Of a stretch of 55,579 nucleotides of DNA, positions 24,163 through 33,774 are shown piece after piece. The stretch comes from Pseudomonadota bacterium (GTDB lineage: Bacteria > Pseudomonadota > Gammaproteobacteria > Burkholderiales > Gallionellaceae), in the NCBI GenBank assembly GCA_021787435.1, contig JAJYLY010000014.1:1-55579 (forward strand), written 5' to 3'. The position numbers were made by a program, and so were the translations under genes. How positions within the stretch are numbered: the stretch's first letter is position 1; each line of letters begins with the position of its first letter. Under the pieces are notes generated by a model. That model saw only the letters and a list, made by a program, of their open reading frames with translations. It was not told the origin of the DNA and searched no databases.

Positions 24163-25487
24163 GCAAGTGCCTCGATGACGAGCATCGTGCGTTCTGACAG
24201 GAGTTCCATTTCGTCGTCAGAGATGACATAGGGTGGCATGAAATACACGGTGTTGCCCATAGGGCGCAGCAAGAGCTCATGCTGCAATCCCAGCTGGAAG
24301 CAGCGTTGTGCAAAATTATCGTGCCGGGACTCGACTTCGAACGCCCAGATCATGCCTGTGTTGCGCCAGTTCCTGACTGCGGGCATCGTCCGCAACGGCT
24401 CCGAGATGCGGTTAAGATATTCGGCCTTCTGGCGGTTTAAGGACAGCACATCGTCCTGCCGGAAGATGTCGAGCGTTGCGAGTGCTGCGCGGCAGGCCAG
24501 AGGATTGCCCGTGTAGGAATGGGAATGCAGAAAGCCGCGCGCCGCATTGTCTGCATAGAAGGCCTGGTAGATGTCGTCCGTGGTCATCACAACGGACAGG
24601 GGTAGATAGCCGCCGGTGATGCCTTTGGACAGCAGCAGAAAGTCCGGCGTGATTTCCGCCTGCTCGCATGCGAACATCGTGCCGGTTCTTCCCATTCCCA
24701 CCGCGATCTCGTCGGCTATGAGGTGTACGCCGTACTGGTCGCAGATCTGGCGCGCAAGCTTGAGATATATCGGATGGTACATCGCCATGCCTGCAGCGCC
24801 CTGCACCAGCGGCTCGACGATGAAGGCGGCGATTTTTTCGTGATGCTGATGCAGGTGCTCGGCTAGCATACCTGCGCAGCGTATCGCCCATTCTTCGCTG
24901 GTCTCGCCAGAAGCGGCTTTTCGGGAGTCCGGGCTAGCCACGGTCGCCTGCTGTAGAATCAGTGCGCCATACGCGTCTCTAAACAGCGCCACATCGGTCA
25001 CAGAGAGCGCGCCCAGCGTCTCGCCGTGATAGCTGTTCTTCAGGCTGATGAACTGGGTCTTACCGGCTTGCCCCGTGTTGCGCCAGTAGTGCGCGCTCAT
25101 CTTGAGCGAAATCTCGGTGGCCGATGCGCCGTCGGAGCCGTAGAAGCAATGGCCAAGGCCAGTTGGAGCAAGATCGCGCAGCCGCTCTGAAAGTGTTATC
25201 ACAGGTTCGTGGGTGAAGCCCGCGAGCATCGCGTGTTCCAGTCTTTCAAGCTGATCCTTGAGCGCCGCATTGATGCGGGGATTGCCGTGGCCAAACAGGT
25301 TTACCCACCATGAACTCACCGCGTCCAGGTATCTGTTGCCGTCGAAGTCGTAAAGCCAAGAGCCATGCCCGCGCGCAAGCGGTATCAGCGGGAAAGCTTC
25401 ATATTGTTTCATCTGCGAGCAGGGGTGCCAGACGGCGGATAGCGAGCGGCGGACCAGTTCGGCGTTGTTTTGGGCGTTATTGTACAT
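24159..25487 (-). CDS. bioA: Adenosylmethionine-8-amino-7-oxononanoate aminotransferase
   Basis: PLP-dependent aminotransferase of biotin synthesis (KAPA to DAPA, with SAM as amino donor), 442 residues from ATG 25487; an in-frame upstream start would add 16. Family features: VWHPCSQMKQYEAFPLIPLA, DAVSSWWVNLFGHGNP, FYGSDGASATEISLKM, ISLKNSYHGETLGALS, the Asp in HLIADEIAVGMGRTG, and the PLP Lys in LLLSKGITGGYLPL. No other bio gene is adjacent. It is coupled to dacB downstream. Confidence 0.93.
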   Translation of the reverse strand: MYNNAQNNAELVRRSLSAVWHPCSQMKQYEAFPLIPLARGHGSWLYDFDGNRYLDAVSSWWVNLFGHGNPRINAALKDQLERLEHAMLAGFTHEPVITLSERLRDLAPTGLGHCFYGSDGASATEISLKMSAHYWRNTGQAGKTQFISLKNSYHGETLGALSVTDVALFRDAYGALILQQATVASPDSRKAASGETSEEWAIRCAGMLAEHLHQHHEKIAAFIVEPLVQGAAGMAMYHPIYLKLARQICDQYGVHLIADEIAVGMGRTGTMFACEQAEITPDFLLLSKGITGGYLPLSVVMTTDDIYQAFYADNAARGFLHSHSYTGNPLACRAALATLDIFRQDDVLSLNRQKAEYLNRISEPLRTMPAVRNWRNTGMIWAFEVESRHDNFAQRCFQLGLQHELLLRPMGNTVYFMPPYVISDDEMELLSERTMLVIEALA

Positions 25488-25673
25488 TGACGGATGATAA
25501 CGAATTTGCGCCCGGCAAGGGAGTTCATGCGGCAAAGGCCCGCGATTTTAGCTTATCCCGCATTGCAATTGCTGCTTTACGCTTTAAGTATTGCTCCATC
25601 TGTGGCATTCTTCGCATCTTGTGCAATTGCATCGTCCGCACGTTTCATGGGCGATAGTCGGAGGATGGAAGTA

Positions 25674-26924
25674 ATGAAGTGTGTAGATGATTTCCGCCTG
25701 CGCTTTGGCAAGCGTGAACTGGTGCCGATCATGATAGGCGGTATGGGGGTGGATATTTCCACTGCGGAGCTGGCGCTGGAAGCGGCCCGTCTGGGCGGTG
25801 TGGGACATATCTCCGATGCGATGCTGCCGACCGTGACTGACAGGCGCTACAAGACGAAGTTCGTCAGCGATAAGCAGAAACAGTATAAATTGAACGTCAA
25901 GCAGGTGGACAAGTCCATTGTGCAGTTCGATCTGGCGCAAGTCGCCGAAGCAACCCGCCTGCATGTGAGCAAGACCATGGAGGCCAAGCGCGGCGAAGGC
26001 ATGATCTTCGTCAACTGCATGGAGAAGCTCACGATGAATGCGCCACGCGAAACTTTGCGGGTGCGGCTGAACGGCGCGCTCGATGCGGGAATAGACGGCA
26101 TCACGCTGAGCGCGGGCCTGCACCTGGGTTCTTTCGAGATGATGAAGGACAATCCGCGCTTTCGCGATGCGAAGCTTGGCATCATCGTCTCTTCGGTGCG
26201 CGCGCTGATCCTGTTTCTGCGAAAGACTTCAAGGCTGGATCGCCTGCCCGACTTCATCGTGGTTGAGGGTCCGCTGGCGGGCGGCCATCTTGGGTTCGGC
26301 ATGGACTGGGCGAAATATGACCTGCATACCATTATCGCGGAGATCATCGCGTATCTGAAGACCGAACATCTGGACATACCCGTGATCGCGGCAGGTGGCA
26401 TCTTTACTGGCAGCGATGCGGTGGATTTTCTGGAGCATGGCTCAGCGGGCGTGCAAGTGGCGACGCGCTTCACGGTTGCGAAGGAATGCGGCATCCCGGA
26501 AAAGGTGCAGCAGGAGTATTTCAGGGCGACAGAGGACCAGATGGTGGTCAATACCACCTCGCCCACGGGCTATCCTATGCGCATGATCAGCACCAGCCCG
26601 TCCATCGGTTCCGGGATACGACCCAATTGCGAGGCATACGGATATCTGCTCGACGGCAACGGTGGCTGCGCCTACATCGACGCATACAACAAAGTGGTTG
26701 CAGAAAATCCCGACGCGAAGAAGATCGAGGTGTACGAGAAGACCTGCCTTTGCACGCACATGCGCAATTACAACTGCTGGACCTGCGGCCACTATACCTA
26801 CCGTCTCAAAGACACTACGCACCGCAACGAGGATGGCACATACCAGATACTTTCGGCGGAGCACATCTTTCATGACTACCAGTATAGCCGGGAGAACCAG
26901 GTGGCGCTGCCGCCGAAAAAATAA
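25674..26924 (+). CDS. Nitronate monooxygenase-like FMN enzyme
   Basis: TIM-barrel flavoprotein of 416 residues from ATG 25674, with GGAGG 9-13 bases upstream; ATG 25665 sits too close to that site and the frame extends to 25494 without support. Family features are PIMIGGMGVDISTAELALEA near the start, FIVVEGPLAGGHLGF, IPVIAAGGIFTGSDAVDFL and GVQVATRFTVAKECG. An unusual C-terminal segment CLCTHMRNYNCWTCGHYTY (about 354-372) could bind a metal. The enzyme class oxidises alkyl nitronates, but related enzymes do other reactions, so the substrate is open. Confidence 0.8.
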   Translation: MKCVDDFRLRFGKRELVPIMIGGMGVDISTAELALEAARLGGVGHISDAMLPTVTDRRYKTKFVSDKQKQYKLNVKQVDKSIVQFDLAQVAEATRLHVSKTMEAKRGEGMIFVNCMEKLTMNAPRETLRVRLNGALDAGIDGITLSAGLHLGSFEMMKDNPRFRDAKLGIIVSSVRALILFLRKTSRLDRLPDFIVVEGPLAGGHLGFGMDWAKYDLHTIIAEIIAYLKTEHLDIPVIAAGGIFTGSDAVDFLEHGSAGVQVATRFTVAKECGIPEKVQQEYFRATEDQMVVNTTSPTGYPMRMISTSPSIGSGIRPNCEAYGYLLDGNGGCAYIDAYNKVVAENPDAKKIEVYEKTCLCTHMRNYNCWTCGHYTYRLKDTTHRNEDGTYQILSAEHIFHDYQYSRENQVALPPKK

Positions 26925-26938
26925 ATTTTGCGCCGGCT

Positions 26939-26968
26939 CTTGAAATCCTGGCTGGCCGTCTCCATTGT
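26939..26968 (+). promoter_or_regulatory. Sigma-32-like heat-shock promoter of groES-groEL
   Basis: CTTGAAA at 26939-26945 is a perfect match to the sigma-32 -35 consensus. CTCCATTGT at 26960-26968, after a 14-bp spacer, approximates the CCCATNT -10. An inverted repeat GCTGGCC / GGCCAGC (26951-26957, 26972-26978) overlaps the -10. It lies about 65 bp before the groES start. No CIRCE element is visible. Confidence 0.55.
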
Positions 26969-27034
26969 ACTGGCCAGCGGGCAAGACCTGCCTTTAACAT
27001 ATAACCCAATTCATTGATTCAGGAGAAACCTAGT

Positions 27035-27325
27035 ATGAAAATTCGTCCTTTGAATGATCGCGTCATCGTCAAGCGTATGGAAGAAGAGCGCAAGACTGCA
27101 TCCGGCATCGTGATCCCAGACGCAGCCACAGAAAAGCCTGACCAGGGTGAAATCATCGCCGTTGGCAAAGGCAAGGTCGGCGACGACGGCAAGCTGCAGG
27201 CAATGACCGTCAAGGTGGGTGATCGTGTGCTGTTCGGAAAATATGCTGGCCAGGCATTCAAGATGGATGGCCAGGAATACATGACCATGCGCGAAGACGA
27301 CATCATCGGCATAGTCGAAGCCTAA
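27035..27325 (+). CDS. groS: GroES co-chaperonin
   Basis: Lid of the GroEL folding chamber, 96 residues from ATG 27035 with AGGAG at 27021-27025. The start [18 protein letters not shown], the mobile loop [19 protein letters not shown] (about 17-35) and the end [11 protein letters not shown] are all conserved. groEL follows after 31 bp. Confidence 0.97.
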   Translation: MKIRPLNDRVIVKRMEEERKTASGIVIPDAATEKPDQGEIIAVGKGKVGDDGKLQAMTVKVGDRVLFGKYAGQAFKMDGQEYMTMREDDIIGIVEA

Positions 27326-27329
27326 TTGA

Positions 27330-28997
<1,668 letters not shown>

Positions 28998-29024
28998 TCG
29001 GAAGCTTTTAAGTGATCCGGCAAA

Positions 29025-29046
29025 CCCCGCGAAAGCGGGGTTTTTT
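29025..29046 (+). terminator. Rho-independent terminator of groESL
   Basis: A perfect stem CCCCGC-GAAA-GCGGGG (29025-29040) is followed by six T residues, 28 bp after the groEL stop. Confidence 0.92.
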
Positions 29047-29047
29047 A

Positions 29048-29075
29048 TTGCTGTTCTTTGGAAAGTCGGTATAAT
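29048..29075 (+). promoter_or_regulatory. Promoter of tRNA-Phe
   Basis: TTGCTG (29048-29053) and a perfect TATAAT (29070-29075) are separated by 16 bp. A GCGCG stretch just after the -10 resembles a stringent discriminator. The tRNA starts 48 bp downstream. Confidence 0.75.
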
Positions 29076-29122
29076 GCGCGGCTCTCAAGCTTGAAAGTAT
29101 TTTTTCAGGTCTTATAGAGTAT

Positions 29123-29198
29123 GGCCTGGTAGCTCAGTCGGTAGAGCAGAGGATTGAAAATCCTTGTGTCGGTGGTTCGATTCCGCCCCGGGCCACCA
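29123..29198 (+). tRNA. tRNA-Phe(GAA)
   Basis: A complete 76-nt cloverleaf: acceptor GGCCTGG with CCGGGCC (one G-U pair), D arm AGCTCAGTCGGTAGAGC, anticodon stem-loop AGGATTGAAAATCCT with anticodon GAA, T arm GGTGG-TTCGATT-CCGCC, and encoded CCA. It borders the small hipBA island, as tRNA genes often do. Confidence 0.97.
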
Positions 29199-29204
29199 AA
29201 ATTC

Positions 29205-29236
29205 AAACCCTAACCACTCTCGGTTGGGGTTTTTTC
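29205..29236 (+). terminator. Terminator of tRNA-Phe
   Basis: AACCCTAACC and GGTTGGGGTT pair imperfectly around ACTCTC and are followed by TTTTTTC, six bases after the CCA end. Confidence 0.8.
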
Positions 29237-29283
29237 TTATGTGCCCCGCGAGACCCCGTCATCCCTCGAATTTCAGCATCAGA

Positions 29284-29301
29284 ATTTCCCGATCGGGAAA
29301 T
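29284..29301. promoter_or_regulatory. Upstream hipBA operator, stranded by an IS
   Basis: A perfect 18-bp palindrome, ATTTCCCGATCGGGAAAT, matches (one central base apart) the operator at 30753-30770 that overlaps the second hipBA promoter. A 1.4-kb insertion sequence now separates them; without it the two centres would be about 60 bp apart. Binding by the second HipB is inferred. Confidence 0.65.
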
Positions 29302-29310
29302 ATCCGCCGT

Positions 29311-30717
29311 ATTGCCTCACGTAAGAATCTGAGTGAAACCGCTACCGTTGCCTCACCAAGAAATCTGAGTTAACTTGGCCTAGTTTCATTCCGGGAATGC
29401 TCACGAATTGTATTCGCATTTGCCGTTCTTCGCGTGCGCGCGGCCATTTTGATCAGCATACTCTGCAAACGAGCGATTTCTCTCTTGAGTTCTGCAGGAT
29501 TCAGAGTCTCATATTCTGCCCGTAACCGCTCATGAATCTCCGGCGCAATCTCAGGAATATCCAACAACCGCTGATAAGGTGTCTTCGGTTTGTCATGGAT
29601 TTTTTTGACCTTGGCTCCGTTGCGCTCCCTGGCTTTAAGCTTCATGACCGGCTGAAAGTAATTGGTGTAGAGCCGCAGATGACCATAGAGCTCGTTGAGC
29701 AACCGCAATTGGGCTTTTGAGTCATAGCGGGCATAGCCCACCGTCCGGCGCACCACAGAGTAGTTTTTCTGCTCCACGAAACAGCCGTCGTTCTTTTTCC
29801 CTGCCCGCCCTCGGGTGAACGTGATGCGTTCCTCCTGGCAATAGCGCAGCAATTGGTGATTGATGAATTCGGCACCATTATCTGAATCAATTCCCAAGAG
29901 CGGGAAAGGCAGGCGCCCTCGGATCGATTTCAATGCCTCAAATACCCAGACCTGCGCTTTGTTGATTACGGCTTCGGTTTCCGTCCAGCAGCTCGCCACA
30001 TCGGTTACATCGAGAGTCTGACAGAAATCCCCGCTCGCATTGCCTCCATCATGCCCGACAAGATCAATCTCAACGAACCCCACATGACTCTCATTCCATT
30101 CAGTAAAAGTACGGATCGGAATCTGATGCTTGAGCAATGTGCCTGGTTTGGTGTTGCTGTGGCCGCGTAATTCCCATTTCTTACGATCCGGTGCCAGCAG
30201 CCGGTCGATGCTGGCAGCACTGATCGACAGTAGCTTTTTGCGGACTCCGTCTTTCAGTTCAATTTCGTGATGCCTTTCCAGGATGGGTACAACCTCAGGC
30301 AGAATCGCCGCGAGCCGCTTGCCGCAGATGAAATCCATGACCTCCCAAATCTCTTTCAGATGCTCATGCACTTCTTCATCGTAAATGCATGGCCTCGTCC
30401 GCTTTGCCTTCTTGGTCAGATCACCAACTAGCCGCAAGTCCTTGCCGGCTCGTATGCACTTGCCTTGCCCTCTCAGCAGGCCAACCGCATACCACCGGTT
30501 GTATCCCGTCATCGAAGTCAACTCATCCAGAATCATGCCTTTCTCTTTCTTGCTGGCTTGCCTGTAACGCGCCGCCATCGCTTTGATCAAAGCCCTTCTC
30601 TCGCTCATCTTTTTTACCTCACTTAGTGTTCTGTCTGCCCTATTCGGATAAGTCAGTTCACTCAGATTCTTACGTGAGGCAACGATTCAATTTCACTCAG
30701 ATTTTAAATGAGGCAAT
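29311..30717 (-). mobile_element. Insertion sequence with doubled terminal repeats (ISNCY-like)
   Basis: A 1.4-kb element with one transposase gene. Each end carries two copies of a repeat beginning TTGCCTCA: left at 29312-29337 and 29348-29373, right (inverted) at 30657-30682 and 30692-30716. The 26-bp left outer and right inner copies are identical. No clear target duplication is visible. It sits between two hipBA operators, upstream of an intact -35 box. Confidence 0.8.
29370..30608 (-). CDS. DDE transposase of the ISNCY/integrase-core type
   Basis: Transposase of 412 residues. An N-terminal helix-turn-helix region (MILDELTSMTGYNRWYAVGL) is followed by a retroviral-integrase core with probable catalytic acids in FVEIDLVGHDGG, GIDSDNGAEFINH and CFVEQKNYSVVRR (D, D, E). 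The frame is complete and the stop lies inside the left inner terminal repeat, so the element may still be mobile. Family assignment is by architecture and is approximate. Confidence 0.82.
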   Translation of the reverse strand: MSERRALIKAMAARYRQASKKEKGMILDELTSMTGYNRWYAVGLLRGQGKCIRAGKDLRLVGDLTKKAKRTRPCIYDEEVHEHLKEIWEVMDFICGKRLAAILPEVVPILERHHEIELKDGVRKKLLSISAASIDRLLAPDRKKWELRGHSNTKPGTLLKHQIPIRTFTEWNESHVGFVEIDLVGHDGGNASGDFCQTLDVTDVASCWTETEAVINKAQVWVFEALKSIRGRLPFPLLGIDSDNGAEFINHQLLRYCQEERITFTRGRAGKKNDGCFVEQKNYSVVRRTVGYARYDSKAQLRLLNELYGHLRLYTNYFQPVMKLKARERNGAKVKKIHDKPKTPYQRLLDIPEIAPEIHERLRAEYETLNPAELKREIARLQSMLIKMAARTRRTANANTIREHSRNETRPS

Positions 30718-30725
30718 TCGTCCGC

Positions 30726-30770
30726 TTGTGTCGCCCTTCATTCTCGCTGATAATTTCCCGAACGGGAAAT
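30726..30770 (+). promoter_or_regulatory. Promoter and operator of the second hipBA operon
   Basis: -35 TTGTGT (30726-30731), 17-bp spacer, -10 GATAAT (30749-30754). The palindrome ATTTCCCGAACGGGAAAT (30753-30770) overlaps the -10 and the expected start point, ideal for autorepression. The insertion sequence ends at 30717, only 8 bp upstream of the -35, leaving the promoter intact. Confidence 0.7.
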
Positions 30771-30780
30771 AAGACTGGTG

Positions 30781-31041
30781 ATGAGCTCTATACGAACTAC
30801 AGAACAACTTGGTGGCGCACTTCGTGCTGCGCGCAAGCAGTTGGGTCTAATGCAGCCCCAGTTGGCTTTGGCAGCAGGGGTTGGTGTGCGCTTCATCGTC
30901 GATCTGGAAGCAGGTAAGCCCACCCTGCGGCTGGAAAACGTGCTGCGCGTGATCGACGCCTTAGGTGGAGAGCTTCAACTCAACGGCTTGCCATCGGCAA
31001 TCTCCGAAGATCACTTCAAGGACAACGACCATGGCACATGA
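30781..31041 (+). CDS. hipB: HipB-like antitoxin (second operon)
   Basis: XRE-type antitoxin of about 86 residues. The HTH core LRAARKQLGLMQPQLALAAG, then VRFIVDLEAGKPTLRLENVL, is typical of HipB. GTG 30778 and ATG 30781 are adjacent possible starts. The stop overlaps the hipA ATG (ATGA). Sequence and operator differ from the first HipB (TTTCCCG rather than TTACCG half-sites), so the two systems probably do not cross-regulate. Confidence 0.88.
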   Translation: MSSIRTTEQLGGALRAARKQLGLMQPQLALAAGVGVRFIVDLEAGKPTLRLENVLRVIDALGGELQLNGLPSAISEDHFKDNDHGT

Positions 31042-32321
31042 GCTGGAGGCTGTTTACTGACCGGGTTGGCACGTTGGGGCTGATCGAGGGGCGGCTGAGT
31101 TTCCGTTACTGCCCGGATTGGCTCTCGCGACCAGACGCTGTGACATTGTCCAGCTCTTTGTCTCTGCAAGCAGAATCATTTGACGGCCACCGCTCCCGGC
31201 CCTTTTTTGTGGGGCTGTTGCCTCAAGGTCAGCTGCGCCATCTCATTGCACAGCAATTTCAGGTGTCGAGTCAGAATGATTTTGCGCTGCTGGATAGCAT
31301 TGGAGGAGAATGTGCTAGGGCTGTGACCTTGCTGGCGCCAGGACTGGCGTTGGCCATTCCTGATGAGGGTAATGAAGTCCAGTGGCAGAGCGATGAGGAG
31401 ATCTTTGCCATCCTCGATGAACTGCCGCATCGGCCCATGCTGGCCGGCAAGGACGGCTTGCGGCTCTCGCTGGCGGGCGCTCAAGACAAACTGCCGGTGA
31501 TATTCGATGGCGCCCGGATTGGTCTGCCGTGCAATGGCACGCCCAATTCCCACATTTTGAAACCCGCCATACATGCCCTTGAAGACAAAGTGACCAACGA
31601 AGGTTTTTGCCTGGTGCTGGCCGCGGCCATGCATCTCAAACCAGCCAAGTCACAGGTGCACACCGTGTTGGGCCGACAGTTCCTGTTGGTCGAGCGCTAC
31701 GACCGGGTTGTCGATGCAAAAGATCACCGGCAGCGTTTGCACCAGGAGGACTTCTGCCAAGCGTTGGGCGTGGTACCGGAAATGAAATACCAGAACGAAG
31801 GTGGCCCAGATCTGGTGCAATGTTTCGATCTGGTTCGGCGCATCTCGCGCCCTAGCGCACCACAGGTCCTGCGCTTGCTCGACTATGTGATCTTCAACGC
31901 CTTAATCAGCAATCACGACGCACACGCCAAGAATTTCTCGCTGCTGTACGCGGGCAAGACTCCCATGCTGGCACTTTTCTACGACACGCTGTCGACAGCG
32001 GTTTATCCGACCCTGACGTCTAAGATGGCGATGAAAATCGGCAGCAAGTACAAGTTCAACGAAGTCAAGGCGCGGCACTGGGATCAGTTTGCTGAAGCTG
32101 TTGGGCTCAGCCAAGCGCAGACCAGAAAGCGGATTCTGGGGTTGGCAAAGTCATTGTCGCCGGCCGCACGCAAACTACAGTTTAACCCACGGTATGGCTT
32201 TGCTGGCCATGCCGTGATTGAACGAATCGTGGCTTTGATCGAGCAACGCTGTGCCCTGACAGTACGGAGGCTCAGTGCGCCTGCCGCTGACTTGGAGGAC
32301 GAGACCGAGCTGTCGGTATGA
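31038..32321 (+). CDS. hipA: HipA-like kinase toxin (second operon)
   Basis: HipA kinase of 427 residues. The N-terminal coupling domain includes FFVGLLPQGQLRHLIAQQF; then come the loop LSLAGAQDKLPV (about 150), the catalytic loop SNHDAHAKNFSLL (Asp about 294) and FYDTLSTAVYP (about 316). All catalytic residues are present. It resembles the first HipA only in family motifs. The downstream neighbour is an AlpA-like pseudogene, consistent with a mobile island next to tRNA-Phe. Confidence 0.9.
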   Translation: MSWRLFTDRVGTLGLIEGRLSFRYCPDWLSRPDAVTLSSSLSLQAESFDGHRSRPFFVGLLPQGQLRHLIAQQFQVSSQNDFALLDSIGGECARAVTLLAPGLALAIPDEGNEVQWQSDEEIFAILDELPHRPMLAGKDGLRLSLAGAQDKLPVIFDGARIGLPCNGTPNSHILKPAIHALEDKVTNEGFCLVLAAAMHLKPAKSQVHTVLGRQFLLVERYDRVVDAKDHRQRLHQEDFCQALGVVPEMKYQNEGGPDLVQCFDLVRRISRPSAPQVLRLLDYVIFNALISNHDAHAKNFSLLYAGKTPMLALFYDTLSTAVYPTLTSKMAMKIGSKYKFNEVKARHWDQFAEAVGLSQAQTRKRILGLAKSLSPAARKLQFNPRYGFAGHAVIERIVALIEQRCALTVRRLSAPAADLEDETELSV

Positions 32322-32349
32322 CTCACGGTATATTTGCAATAACCGGCTG

Positions 32350-32616
32350 TCAGCGTCGCCCGGGGGCCTCAGGCTGGTCAGAAAGCTTCGTGGTCCTGCG
32401 GAACTCGGCGGTAGATGAAATCAGGCGCTCGTTTTCGTAAGCCTCAACATCGTACTAACGGTAGATGACTTTGCCAGGCAGTCTGGTGAACTTTGGGTTG
32501 ATACCATTGACGCGACAGCGCTCCAGTGTTTTGGGAGATAGGCCCCAGCGCGCGGCGAATTGTAGTTGATCGAAGTGGGTCGTGACATTCGGAAATAATT
32601 CTGAAATAATTTTCAT
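32350..32616 (-). pseudogene. AlpA/excisionase-like HTH protein interrupted by an amber codon
   Basis: The minus-strand frame begins MKIISELFPNVTTHFDQLQF and runs through the winged-HTH core WGLSPKTLERCRVNGINPKF and LPGKVIYR to a TAG at 32455-32457, then continues in frame as YDVEAYENERLISSTAEF to a TGA at 32350-32352. The part beyond the amber codon matches what normally follows VIYR in such proteins, so this is one gene with a nonsense mutation at codon 54 of 88. No ribosome site is obvious. AlpA-like proteins usually control integrases of islands; none is present here. Confidence 0.7.
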
Positions 32617-32778
32617 GTTATAGTAATAGACCAAAATCTTCATTACTTGCGCGCTGGCGCTACTTTAGGGGAAGCATTGGAAAGTTACAGAATTGCGATG
32701 GGCGTGGCTCGCTTGCCGGATAATGCCGCTGGCCTGCAGGTGCGGCGTGCTGTGTTTGACGCTGCGGCCCATGCCGTC

Positions 32779-33693
32779 ATGCCAAAGGTCGCGATTCTTC
32801 TGTGTACCTGTCACGGCCAGCGCTATCTGGCAGAGCAACTTGATTCATTCGAGGCGCAGACGCATGCCAACTGGGAGATATGGGCATCCGATGACTGCTC
32901 GAAAGACGAGACTAATGCGATACTTGAAACATACAGGGATAAATGGAAAGGGCGATTCTCCATTCATTGCGGTCCCGCAGAAGGATTTGTCGCGAACTTC
33001 CTTTTCTTGACCGGACACGCTGCTATTGAGGCAGACTGTTACGCCTATTCTGACCAGGACGACATATGGGAGGCGGACAAGCTGCAGCGCGCGGTGGACT
33101 GGCTGAAAACGGTTCCCGACCATGTTCCGGCGCTCTATTGTTCCCGTACCCGTCTGGTTGATGCGGAAGACAATGAAATTGGCTTATCGCCGCTGTTCGA
33201 CAAGCCGCCGAGTTTTGCCAATGCGCTGATGCAGAACATAGGTGGCGGCAACACCATGGTGTTCAACCGTGCGACCCGCGAGTTGCTGCGCGAAGCTGGG
33301 CGGGTCGATGTGATCACGCATGACTGGTGGGCTTATCTTGTCGTCACTGGATGCGGCGGCAAGGTTTTTTATGACACTCATCCTTCGTTGCGCTACAGGC
33401 AGCATGACGCCAACCTGGTGGGGATGAACTCGAGCTGGCAGGCGCGTCTGGTTCGCGTACGCATGCTCTGGCAGGGCAGGTTCAGGGATCTGAACGACCG
33501 GCACATCCTGGCGTTGCAGCGCATCAGCCACAGGCTGACTCCCGAAAGCAGGAGCATCCTAGAACGATTCATAAATGCAAGGGACCGCTGGTTGGTACCC
33601 AGGATTATCGGGCTGTATCGTTCCGGAGTTTACAGGCAGACATTGTTGGGGAATATGGGGCTGTTTGTTGCGGGGATATTCAGGAAAATGTGA
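32779..33693 (+). CDS. Family 2 glycosyltransferase, rhamnosyltransferase-like
   Basis: Cytosolic GT-A enzyme of about 304 residues, first gene of the polysaccharide locus. From ATG 32779 it reads MPKVAILLCTCHGQRYLAEQ, the usual GT2 start, followed by WASDDCSKDETNAIL, the metal-binding YSDQDDIWEADKL, GGGNTMVFNR and THDWWAYLV. The frame is open back to TTG 32647, adding 44 residues with no GT2 similarity and no ribosome site; these may be read-through of DNA joined at the island border. The sugar is unknown. Confidence 0.82.
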   Translation: MPKVAILLCTCHGQRYLAEQLDSFEAQTHANWEIWASDDCSKDETNAILETYRDKWKGRFSIHCGPAEGFVANFLFLTGHAAIEADCYAYSDQDDIWEADKLQRAVDWLKTVPDHVPALYCSRTRLVDAEDNEIGLSPLFDKPPSFANALMQNIGGGNTMVFNRATRELLREAGRVDVITHDWWAYLVVTGCGGKVFYDTHPSLRYRQHDANLVGMNSSWQARLVRVRMLWQGRFRDLNDRHILALQRISHRLTPESRSILERFINARDRWLVPRIIGLYRSGVYRQTLLGNMGLFVAGIFRKM

Positions 33694-33774
33694 GCGTGTG
33701 AACATCCTTTTCTGGTGTCTTTTCAAATAAAGACGTCAAATGCGGCAAAGCATACTTAAAAAAATTATCATTAT

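Noticed and set aside
26939..27034. CIRCE operator for HrcA upstream of groES
   Set aside because: No TTAGCACTC / GAGTGCTAA pair is present; only a GCTGGCC / GGCCAGC repeat overlaps the promoter.
29302..29320. Target-site duplication of the insertion sequence at 29311-30717
   Set aside because: The flanks share only CGT-like bases at inconsistent offsets, too little to call.
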